A stretch of 47,068 nucleotides of DNA, taken from NCBI GenBank assembly GCA_945876185.1, contig CAMCMZ010000025.1, forward strand, positions 1 through 47,068, in the 5' to 3' direction. Positions 39,897-47,068 of the stretch are shown here, in pieces. The translations under genes and the position numbers were made by a program. The notes under the pieces were generated by a model. It searched no databases. It was not told the DNA's origin and saw nothing but the letters and a program-made list of their open reading frames with translations. Positions within the stretch are counted from its first letter, which is position 1. Each line of letters opens with the position of its first letter. The stretch comes from Candidatus Kuenenia stuttgartensis (GTDB lineage Bacteria > Planctomycetota > UBA11346).

Positions 39897-41537
39897 ATGA
39901 TCCACAATCCCATCCTGCCCGGCTTCAACCCTGATCCCGCCATCTGCCGCGTCGGCGCTGACATCTACATCGCCACGTCGACCTTCGAGTGGTGGCCAGG
40001 GGTGCAGATCCATCACTCACGCGACCTGATCCACTGGCGCCTGGCCGCGCGACCGCTGACCCGGCCGAGCCAGCTCGACCTGATCGGCGTGCCGGATTCC
40101 GGCGGCGTCTGGGCGCCTTGCCTGACGCACGCGCACGGCCGTTTCTGGCTCGCCTACACCAACACCGTCCACAAACAGGGCGTGTTCAAGGACACCCCGA
40201 ACTTCGTGGTGACGGCTGAGCGCATCGAGGGCCCCTGGTCGGAACCGGTGGTGCTCAACCGCACCGGCTTCGATCCCAGCTTCTTCCATGACGACGACGG
40301 CCGAACCTGGCTGACCACCATGTGTTGGAACCACCAGCCGCGCCGCAACCGTTTCGACGGGATCGTCTTGCAGGAGTTCGATCGCGCTGCCAGCCGGCTC
40401 ATCGGTCCGGTGCACGACATCTTCCCCGGCAGTCCGCTTGGCTGCTGCGAAGGCCCGCACCTGTACCGCAAGGACGGCTGGTACTACCTGCTGGTTGCCG
40501 AAGGCGGCACCGGCTGGGATCACGCGATCACCGTGGCCCGATCGCGTGCGATCACCGGGCCGTACGAGATCCATCCCGAAAACCCGCTTCTGACTAGTCG
40601 CGGTGATCCTGCGAATCCGCTGCAAAAATCCGGCCACGGAGGGCTGGTGCAGCTGGCCGACGGTTCGTGGTGGGTGACCCATCTGTGCGCTCGGCCGTTG
40701 CCTTCCGCCGCCGATGCGGCGAGAGCTGGCACCGCCGAACCAAGCAAGCCAGGCACCGGCCGTTGTCTGCTCGGGCGCGAGACCGGCATCCAGCCCGTCG
40801 TGTGGGGTCTGGACGGCTGGCCGCGCCTCGCCCATGGCGGACGTTTCCCGGCGGTGACTCCGCCAGCGCCACACCTGCCAGCGCATCCGTGGCCGGCAGA
40901 ACCAACGACCTTCGATTTCGACGACGGCGTGCTGCCGGTCTGCTTCCAGTCGCCGCGCCGACCCATCACGCCGGACTGGTGCGACCTGCGCAGCCGGCCG
41001 GGCTGGCTACGTCTGCACGGCGGCGAGAGCCCGATGAGCCGCTTCCGCCAGAGCTGCCTCGCGCGCCGCATCAGCGCGTGGGACAGCACCGTGACGGCAC
41101 GCCTCGATGCCGCGCCGCGCCATCACCAGCACCTCGCGGCGCTGATGGCGCTCTACGACAGCGAGCAATGGTACTCGCTCGGCATCACCTGGGACCGCGA
41201 CCTGCCCGGCGGTGGTGGTCGCGTGCTGCGCCTGGCCTGGAACGATATTGGCACCTACGACCAGGATGATGCCGCGCAGGTTGCGCTCGCCCCTGGCCCG
41301 GTCGAACTGCGTCTGATCATCGCCCGCAACCTGCTGTCCTGCTGGTGGCGCCAGGGCGACGGCGCGTGGACGCGCATCGGCGGCGATCTCGACGCCAGCA
41401 AGCTCAGCGATGAATACGGCAACGGAACTTCGTGGAACTTCACGGGATCGTGGTTCGGCGTGCAGGTGATGGATCTCGCCGGTGACGGCTGGCATGCGGA
41501 CATCGACCGGATTGCGTTCACGGACGGAGCACCTTGA
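39897..41537 (+). CDS. Glycoside hydrolase family 43 (beta-xylosidase-like) enzyme
   Basis: A 546-residue, probably cytoplasmic enzyme, as no signal peptide is seen. The five-bladed propeller domain starts NPILPGFNPDPAICRVG with the catalytic base Asp13. The pKa-setting Asp126 lies in GFDPSFFHDDDG, and the acid Glu185 in LGCCEGPHLYRKDGWYYLL. From about residue 340 a beta-sandwich follows (LPVCFQSPRRP, YDSEQWYSLGITWDRD), typical of XynB-type GH43 enzymes. Likely activity is beta-xylosidase or alpha-arabinofuranosidase on short oligosaccharides. No transporter lies beside it. It is divergent from the sigma factor gene. Confidence 0.92.
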   Translation: MIHNPILPGFNPDPAICRVGADIYIATSTFEWWPGVQIHHSRDLIHWRLAARPLTRPSQLDLIGVPDSGGVWAPCLTHAHGRFWLAYTNTVHKQGVFKDTPNFVVTAERIEGPWSEPVVLNRTGFDPSFFHDDDGRTWLTTMCWNHQPRRNRFDGIVLQEFDRAASRLIGPVHDIFPGSPLGCCEGPHLYRKDGWYYLLVAEGGTGWDHAITVARSRAITGPYEIHPENPLLTSRGDPANPLQKSGHGGLVQLADGSWWVTHLCARPLPSAADAARAGTAEPSKPGTGRCLLGRETGIQPVVWGLDGWPRLAHGGRFPAVTPPAPHLPAHPWPAEPTTFDFDDGVLPVCFQSPRRPITPDWCDLRSRPGWLRLHGGESPMSRFRQSCLARRISAWDSTVTARLDAAPRHHQHLAALMALYDSEQWYSLGITWDRDLPGGGGRVLRLAWNDIGTYDQDDAAQVALAPGPVELRLIIARNLLSCWWRQGDGAWTRIGGDLDASKLSDEYGNGTSWNFTGSWFGVQVMDLAGDGWHADIDRIAFTDGAP

Positions 41538-41865
41538 TCCTGGCCGGATCGCAAGGCCGAGGACCCGACCATGAGACGCGTCTACCACTGCCTGAATCGT
41601 CCTGATGGCCACCAGGGTTCACCGCCGAGGCGCCGCAGGCCTGCCGCCGGGACTGCGGCCAAAACGTAGGCGAAACGCCTTGAGGAACCCCGGGACGCTG
41701 GCATAGCCGCAGCGTTGGGCCGCTTCGCCATTGGACATCTCGCCGGCGACCAGGATCGGGAACACCTGGTCGAGCTGCTGCGCCCGCCGCCAATGCGCCG
41801 GCGACTGACCGATCCGGGCTGCGAACCGCCGGCTGAGGTGCTCGGGACTGCACCCAAGCCGCTTA

Positions 41866-41883
41866 TTCTAATTCGCTTTCAAG
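41866..41883 (+). repeat. IS630 terminal inverted repeat, left
   Basis: Eighteen bases identical to the complement of 42968-42985. The stop codon of the transposase lies inside it (GCG AAT TAG on the minus strand), so coding sequence runs into the transposon end. Confidence 0.95.
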
Positions 41884-42940
41884 ATGAGATTAACTATCCA
41901 CGGCCAAGCGGTGATGCTCTTGATCCGTTCGGTGTCCGTCGCCAGGCGCGGCAACCCGACCTCCAGCTGATGGATCACGCCGCTCATCTCCGAGAAGGCC
42001 CGGTTTGGAAACTCCTTTTCGCGCAGTTCGTCCCATAGATGTTCCTGTGGATTGAGCTGGGGAGAATACGGCGGAAGCCGATGAAGACGAATATTTTCTG
42101 GGATTTTCAAATCTTTTGCTACGTGTGAACTGGCGCCATCGACTATCATGACCATGAAATCCGCTGGATGCGCGTTACTGACTTGGATGAGGAATTGCCC
42201 CATAAGCTCGGTGTTCATCTTTGGGCAAATCATATAATCCATTTGGCCCTCCATGGGGCTCACCGCGCCATAAACGTAGGTGAATTCCCGTTCGTAACCG
42301 TTGTCGACCATCGGACGCTCTGGCGCGGGTGCCCAGCAGCGTCGAATGCGCACCATCCGCCCAAAACGAGCCTCATCTTGAAACATCAATCGGACGTGCC
42401 GACCTTTGACTGCGTCCGCTGTCAGCAGCGAGTCCAGTACCTCCGGCAGTTTTTTTTCCACTCTTCCTGCACCTCTGGTCGGCTCTTGGGATGACGGGTG
42501 TCTGGCGCCACCTTCCGCCAACCATGACGAGACAACAGTCGGTAAACGACCGACGCCTTGACTGGTCGTTTCAGGCGATGACTCAGAGCGGCACGGATTG
42601 GTGATACCACGACCATGGCTCCTTGCTTCGCTTGCTCCAACCAAGGCTGTAAAAAATCTCGTTCCTCCTCAATTGACAACAGGGATCGCCGTCGGCCGCC
42701 CCAGTTATAAAATCGTTGCTTCGATGCGGGAGCAGAACGTCTCCGGAAACCGGCCTGCAACCGCGCGACGGTCGCTCTCCCCACCCCAAGTGCAGTCGCC
42801 GTTTGCTCGTGTGTAGCTCCGACCAATGCCGGCAGCAAGATGGCTTGGCATTGTCGCAATAAATCGACGGACGTCGCGGTGGCGGCGGCTTCCTGCGCCT
42901 GCTTGATGAGAAGGGGATCGATCCGGCATGGTCTTGGCAT
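41868..42940 (-). CDS. IS630-family DDE transposase, produced by -1 frameshift (orfA + orfB)
   Basis: The first frame (42940 to 42422, 172 residues if unshifted) carries the helix-turn-helix DNA-binding part (THEQTATALGVGRATVARLQAGFR) and the start of the linker (VVYRLLSRHGWRKVAPDTRHP). The second frame, ending at 41868, carries the catalytic core: MFQDEARFGRM (first Asp), MIVDGASSHVAK (second Asp) and PPYSPQLNPQEHLWDELREKE (the Glu). The frames join at eight A residues (42450-42457 on the plus strand as T), where a -1 slip turns TGG AAA AAA AAC into AAA CTG CCG. The fused enzyme is about 357 residues, normal for IS630. All three acidic residues are present, so it is probably active. Confidence 0.93.
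42450..42457 (-). other. Slippery A8 run for -1 programmed frameshifting
   Basis: On the coding strand the run reads TGG AAA AAA AAC TGC in the first frame. Slipping back one base continues as AAA CTG CCG GAG. The A_AAA_AAx type is one of the most efficient slippery sites in bacterial insertion sequences. No stimulatory stem was analysed. Confidence 0.75.
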
Positions 42941-42967
42941 GCCGGCAACATATCACATTAGAATCAA

Positions 42968-42985
42968 CTTGAAAGCGAATTAGAA
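42968..42985 (-). repeat. IS630 terminal inverted repeat, right
   Basis: Perfect complement of the left end. It lies 27 bases before the transposase start and must leave little room for a promoter; it also supplies the premature stop of the interrupted AraC frame. Confidence 0.95.
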
Positions 42986-43703
42986 TTAGCCACGGCGGCG
43001 ATCGGCAGAACCGATTCGCCCCGCAGCAGTTCCATCGCACGCACCACCGCATCGTCGCCGACCTGGGCCTGGCCTCCTTCCCACAGCGCCATCAGGATCC
43101 CCTGGACCAGGCCATGCGCCTGCAACGGCAGCATGACCGGGAAGATCTTCCGGGTTACCCCGCGCACCGAACGCCCGATGTCGGCCAAGGCGGCGCAGGC
43201 CGGATGGTCGGCGGCCAGGACGAACACCGGACCGAACCGTTGGCGCAGCTGGCGGGCCAGGGTGCGGGCCTGGTCGCCCTGGAAGATCAAGACCTGGATC
43301 ATCCCCGGGGTGTGGTCGTCGTAGCTGAATCGTGGCCACGGATCATCGCTATCGAGCAGCAACGCCTGGCCTGGTTCCCAGGGTCGCGGGGGTTCATCCG
43401 GTCCGACCTGGATGCTGCCCGACCCCTTGAGCAGATGGCAGATCCAGTGGCTGTCCGGCACTTCGAGGGACCGCACCCGCCCGCGATACCCGCGACGCGT
43501 TCGGGCCAGGCCATAATACCGGGGTACCGCCTGGCCGGGCAGCGGATCGAAGACGGCGATATGGGCATGCAGGATGCCGGCGAAATGGTGCTGGTTGAAG
43601 GGTTCCATGACTCCGGCCGGGTGGGGCGGGCTCGGTCTGGCTGATTGCGCCAGGATCAATCAGGTTTCATGCTGATCAAGAATGGCTCATCCGCCTTTCC
43701 GTA

Positions 43704-43715
43704 CAAGGATCCTTG
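43704..43715. promoter_or_regulatory. 12-bp perfect palindrome upstream of the GH2 gene
   Basis: CAAGGATCCTTG lies 114 bases before the GH2 start codon in the gap shared with the disrupted AraC gene; a shorter related palindrome (CGGATCCG) follows near 43778. It could be a regulator site, though AraC proteins usually bind direct repeats. Chance occurrence is possible. Confidence 0.35.
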
Positions 43716-43828
43716 CGGGACGGCGCTGACTCGCCGCCGGGTCCCACTGGGCCCCACCGCCAACTTGAACTCATACACGGATCCGCGCTTTCCCGTCACC
43801 AGAACCTCACACGCAAGGAACCCCCCCG

Positions 43829-46726
43829 ATGCATGCGAAAACCAACCTCACCCACGGTGTCTTCCTGGCGGCAATCCTGGTCTGGGCCGTCGCCATCGCC
43901 GGTGAGTCCGCAGCCACGCCGGTGACAGATATCATCGTGCCGGAGGTGCTCTACCGGCCACGACCTGAAATGACCGCCGGGGTCGCGTCGCCCGTCCTCA
44001 GCCTGGATGGCATCTGGAAGCATCGGCCCGCTGGCCGCGTCTTCCCGGAAAAGCCGGACGCCACCTGGAAGGACATCGACCTGCCCTGGACCATCATGGG
44101 CCAGGACACCGATTACGCCCGCAGCTTCACCGTGCCGGCGGACTGGAAGGGCCAGCGCGTCATCCTGCGCTGCGAGGCGGTGGACGGCGCCAGCCGGATC
44201 GTGGTCAATGGCAAAGAGACGGAACCGCATCCGTACATGTTCGTGCCCTTCGAACGGGATATCAGCGATGCGGTCACGGCCGGAAGCGAAGCCCAGATCG
44301 CCATCCGGGTCGGTCCCCAGTTCCATCCCCTCTGGCCGCACGGCGGCATCAGCAAGCACATCTCGTTGCACGCCCTGCCGCCGGTCCATCTGGAGCGGTT
44401 CCACGTGGCGACCTCCTTCGATGCGGCATTCAAAGACGCGACCCTGTCGGTGACGGTCAAGGTCGCCAACCGTTCCCCAGCCGGGGCCCGGACCGAGGTG
44501 TCCCTGGTCCTGACCGATGCCGCCGGCCAGCCAGTGCCCATGGGACCGAACAACGATCAGAACAAGTTGGCGTTTGCCAACCTGGCCGCCGGGGCGCGGG
44601 CAGAGCAGGTGCTGGAGGTCCCCATCGCCGCGCCCAAGCACTGGGATACGGAACATCCGTACCTCTACACCCTGACCGCCCAGGTGTCGGTGGAAGGCCG
44701 ACCGGTCGAACGGGTCTCGCGCCGGGTGGGATTCCGGCAGTTCGACTTTGTAGACAATGTCCTGCGCCTGAATGGCAACATCATCCGCCTGCATGGCACC
44801 ATGCTCTTCCCGACCTATGCCGGGCGCGGCGGTTTCACCCTGCCAGACGACAAGGCCCGGGACCTGGTCCGGCAGTTCCGCGATGCCAACTGCAATGTCC
44901 TGCGCCTGGTCCCCGCCCCATCGCAAGCGACCGTGGAGGCCTGCGATGAACTTGGCATTCTCGCCATGCCAGGCCCGACCTTCCACCAATGGACCGGTGG
45001 CATCGAGAAGGCGCCCATCGCCAGCCAGGTGCTGGCCGAACTGATTGAGGCGTATCGTTCCCACCCCTGCGTCTTCGCCTGGGAACTGGCCAACGAATCA
45101 AATCGCTGGCCAGGCATCGAGGTGTTGGCCAAAACGGTCCTCCGTCTGGATCCCAGCCGTCCGCGCATCGCCACCCGTGACAATGGGCCGATTGAACTGC
45201 TCGGTCTTTTTTCGGAGCACTACCCGAACAGCAAGATCCGCACAGCGACGTTCAATCCGCCTGCGACGCCACCGGACTGGACCCGGACACCACCCAAACT
45301 GAACCAACGGCAAGTGCTCTATACCGAATACAACCACGTCCGATGCTACTCCCTGGCTGAGGATCGTGCAGATCCGGGCCTGCGCGATCATTGGGGATGG
45401 GGCCTGGTCAATCATTGGGAGCGGTGCTATCGCGACCCCAAAATCCTGGGTGGCATGGTCTTCTGCGGCGTGGACTACTGGGACCCCAAGGAAAACTTGC
45501 CTTGTGGCATCATCGACCGCTGGTTGCGACCCAAACCGGAATACTGGCATATGCGCAAGGTGCATTCGCCGGTGCGCATCTTTACGACGACACTGAAACG
45601 TCCGGAGGCTGGCCAAGCGCTGCGCATCGAGGTCCACAACCGTCATGACTTCAGCGATCTGTCCGAAGTGGCCATCACCTGGAAGGCGGGGGGGAAATCA
45701 GGCAAGGTCAGCGCCAAAGCCGCTCCGCACCAACCCGGCTTGATTGAAATTGCCGATCCGATCCTGGCCACGGCGAAAGAACTGGAACTCAGTTTCACCA
45801 GTGCGCGCGGTTTCGTTCTGGATGAGTACCGTCTGTCCATCGGGGAGGTGCCGGTCATCGCCGCCAAGACGCCGGTCGGAACAGCCTCCTTGGAATCTGA
45901 TCCTTCCGTCTGGCGCGTCAAAGCCGGCAAGGTTGCCTGGGAATTCGACCGGAAAACCGGAATGATCACCAGGGGCACCATCAATGGCGAATCTGTAGTC
46001 ACCGGCGGTCCATGGGCGGTTTGCGGCCAAGAATTGACCACCTGGCAAGCACAAAAGGTCGATGCCAAGCAGGACGGCAGCGCCGTTGTGGTGACCCTCA
46101 ACGGAACCTTCAGCAATGGCAAAACCGGCAAAAATCTGGTCGCCCTGGACGGAACACTGGAATGCCGCATCGCTGGTGATGGGAACCTGGCCATCAAGTA
46201 CGACTGGGTCTCCGCCACCCAGATTGGTGACCAGAACTACCCCGTCGCTGAGATCGGACTGGCCCTGAACCTGACCCGGGCCATGGATGCCTTGACGTGG
46301 AAAAGGCGCGGTTTGTGGACGGTCTATCCTGACGATCACATCGGGCGGCTGGAAGGCCGCGCACCTGCGTTCCGCGATCCCAACGGCAAGGCTGACGATC
46401 CGTTGCAGAAACCTGCCTGGCCATTCTCCCTGGAACAGACCATGGCCGGGACCGCGGACTTCCGCAGCACCAAGCATGCGCTCGACTGGGCGTGCCTGGC
46501 CGATGCCAAGGGGACTGGCCTCCGCCTCGCATCGGATGGGACTCGTCATGCCCGCGCGATGGTGGTGAAAGACGCCATCCACCTCCTGGACCTGCACCAC
46601 TCTGGGGCGGGAAATTACAACTTCAATCGGGAATTCGAGGATTGTGCTTTCATTGATAAGGGCGGACGGATCACCGGCAGCACCGGCTGGTCGCTGGTAG
46701 ACACCACTGGACCAGCCAAACCATGA
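43829..46726 (+). CDS. Exported glycoside hydrolase family 2-like enzyme
   Basis: A 965-residue secreted or periplasmic enzyme with signal peptide (GVFLAAILVWAVAIAGESAA). The order is the classic GH2 one: a jelly-roll sugar-binding domain (about 45-185, WKDIDLPWTIMGQDTDYARSF), an immunoglobulin-like domain (about 190-300), then a TIM barrel starting near VDNVLRLNGNIIRLHGTMLF. The acid/base is Glu423 in WELANESN and the nucleophile Glu500 in VLYTEYNHV. Two extra beta-domains follow. Substrate could be beta-galactoside, -glucuronide, -mannoside or another; the motifs do not decide. It is divergent from the AraC gene now broken by IS630. Confidence 0.9.
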   Translation: MHAKTNLTHGVFLAAILVWAVAIAGESAATPVTDIIVPEVLYRPRPEMTAGVASPVLSLDGIWKHRPAGRVFPEKPDATWKDIDLPWTIMGQDTDYARSFTVPADWKGQRVILRCEAVDGASRIVVNGKETEPHPYMFVPFERDISDAVTAGSEAQIAIRVGPQFHPLWPHGGISKHISLHALPPVHLERFHVATSFDAAFKDATLSVTVKVANRSPAGARTEVSLVLTDAAGQPVPMGPNNDQNKLAFANLAAGARAEQVLEVPIAAPKHWDTEHPYLYTLTAQVSVEGRPVERVSRRVGFRQFDFVDNVLRLNGNIIRLHGTMLFPTYAGRGGFTLPDDKARDLVRQFRDANCNVLRLVPAPSQATVEACDELGILAMPGPTFHQWTGGIEKAPIASQVLAELIEAYRSHPCVFAWELANESNRWPGIEVLAKTVLRLDPSRPRIATRDNGPIELLGLFSEHYPNSKIRTATFNPPATPPDWTRTPPKLNQRQVLYTEYNHVRCYSLAEDRADPGLRDHWGWGLVNHWERCYRDPKILGGMVFCGVDYWDPKENLPCGIIDRWLRPKPEYWHMRKVHSPVRIFTTTLKRPEAGQALRIEVHNRHDFSDLSEVAITWKAGGKSGKVSAKAAPHQPGLIEIADPILATAKELELSFTSARGFVLDEYRLSIGEVPVIAAKTPVGTASLESDPSVWRVKAGKVAWEFDRKTGMITRGTINGESVVTGGPWAVCGQELTTWQAQKVDAKQDGSAVVVTLNGTFSNGKTGKNLVALDGTLECRIAGDGNLAIKYDWVSATQIGDQNYPVAEIGLALNLTRAMDALTWKRRGLWTVYPDDHIGRLEGRAPAFRDPNGKADDPLQKPAWPFSLEQTMAGTADFRSTKHALDWACLADAKGTGLRLASDGTRHARAMVVKDAIHLLDLHHSGAGNYNFNREFEDCAFIDKGGRITGSTGWSLVDTTGPAKP

Positions 46727-47028
46727 ATCGGGTTGGCGGTGACCATGTTTCATCCGGTCTCATGATCGCCGGGTCGCTGCGTCGCTCAGCTAAGATCCCA
46801 AATCCCCCCTGCCGTCCCCTCGCTAAGTGGCGCAATCCTGGACAAACGCCCATGACCGAGAACCCCTCCCTCATTGGTTCTTCGACCACCTGCGCATCGC
46901 CGCTGCCGGACCGGCGGAGTCAATGGCGTTAAGTTAACGCGTAAGCCCATGTGATACAGTCGATTATGAATGTAGCTTTATTGGAAAATAGACCTTGACT
47001 TCAGCGGCGAAAAATCGGGTCGGGCCTC
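46727..47028. other. Non-coding region at the right end with an AT-rich section
   Basis: No convincing gene follows the GH2 enzyme in this stretch. The first 200 bases are of normal composition. From about 46925 the DNA is AT-rich and contains the 15-base palindrome GCGTTAA-G-TTAACGC (46926-46940) and a TTGACT (46996). This may be the promoter or the end of another mobile element continuing past the window. Confidence 0.5.
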
Positions 47029-47068
47029 ATGAGCCTCTCTCGACTTTCCCACGCGCTGAACGCCTGTC
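47029..47068 (+). CDS. Possible start of a gene cut by the window edge
   Basis: An ATG at 47029 opens MSLSRLSHALNAC before the window ends. The preceding AT-rich leader and a TTGACT about 33 bases upstream would fit a promoter and gene start. Thirteen residues are too few to identify a family; a transposase is one guess. Confidence 0.25.
   Translation, partial: MSLSRLSHALNAC

Larger units (their letters stand above)
41866..42986 (-). mobile_element. IS630-family insertion sequence (about 1.12 kb)
   Basis: Bounded by perfect 18-bp inverted repeats (TTCTAATTCGCTTTCAAG) with a TA on each side (41864-41865 and 42987-42988), the target duplication expected for IS630. One extra base separates the right repeat from its TA. 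The element is visibly lower in GC than its surroundings. It carries a two-frame DDE transposase and appears intact. The family follows from the TA target, size and the transposase motifs. Confidence 0.95.
41619..43608 (-). pseudogene. AraC-family regulator disrupted by the IS630 element
   Basis: The N-terminal part (43608 to 42987) has a cupin-type sensor (HHFAGILHAHIAVFD, WICHLLKGSGSIQVGP, PWEPGQALLLDSDDPW) and ends in the first DNA-binding helix at SVLPIAAVA. The IS follows and adds NSNSLSS and a stop. The C-terminal part resumes at 41865 and reads RLGCSPEHLSRRFAARIG, then EAAQRCGYASVPGFLKAFR and a TGA at 41619-41621. Deleting the element and one TA restores IAAVAKRLGCSPEHL, a normal AraC helix-turn-helix. 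The original start is the ATG at 43608 (GGAG upstream). It is divergent from the GH2 gene, its likely former target. Confidence 0.93.

Overview
The window is GC-rich (roughly two thirds by eye), gene-dense and bacterial. The gene content suggests a member of the PVC group, most likely planctomycete-like. The pointers are a fused CcoN-CcoO cytochrome oxidase, an ECF sigma factor with a membrane-anchored C-terminal extension, a DUF1573-like/multihaem cytochrome protein, SpoIIE-type phosphatases with STAS partners, AraC regulators beside Gfo/Idh and TIM-barrel sugar genes, and dispersed hairpin repeats. This placement is inference: no rRNA or other decisive marker is present, and no tRNA was recognised.

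Layout. 1-7.4 kb: a TetR regulator, a YjbQ-family protein, a lone STAS protein, a tRNA-dihydrouridine synthase, a LolCDE-type ABC ATPase/permease pair, an exported SH3-domain protein, and a PP2C phosphatase with two cysteine-rich N-terminal repeats. 7.4-7.9 kb: non-coding, with a 19-bp tandem repeat and a dispersed hairpin repeat. 7.9-13.1 kb: a large exported protein of unknown function, a PTPS-III-like pterin enzyme, an outer-membrane-like protein, a DUF4282 protein and an FGGY sugar kinase. 13.2-16.7 kb: a cbb3 oxidase operon (ccoS, fused ccoNO, a CcoQ-like gene, mono-haem ccoP). 16.7-20.7 kb: repeats, then a leftward operon of a five-LysM protein, a GAF-PP2C phosphatase, an anti-sigma kinase and a STAS antagonist. 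20.8-23.0 kb: a lipoate ligase and an exported tetrahaem protein. 23.0-23.7 kb: a non-coding cluster of nested inverted repeats. 23.8-26.1 kb: acetolactate synthase (ilvB, ilvN). 26.1-30 kb: an AT-rich island, a lipocalin, and a compact msrA-msrB-ECF sigma-zinc anti-sigma operon. 30-47 kb: a glycosyltransferase, then a carbohydrate and regulation zone with two intact AraC regulators and one disrupted one, a URO-D-fold protein, a Gfo/Idh oxidoreductase with a sugar isomerase, a sigma factor with an extracytoplasmic tail, a GH43 enzyme, and an exported GH2 enzyme.

The clearest recent event is a 1.12-kb IS630-family element inserted at a TA inside the AraC gene beside the GH2 gene. Removing the element and one TA restores the AraC reading frame exactly. 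The transposase is encoded in two frames joined by a run of eight A, which looks like -1 programmed frameshifting.

Functional themes are micro-oxic respiration, methionine-sulfoxide repair with its own sigma/anti-sigma pair, partner-switching regulation, branched-chain amino acid synthesis, and small AraC-controlled glycan or sugar-acid modules.
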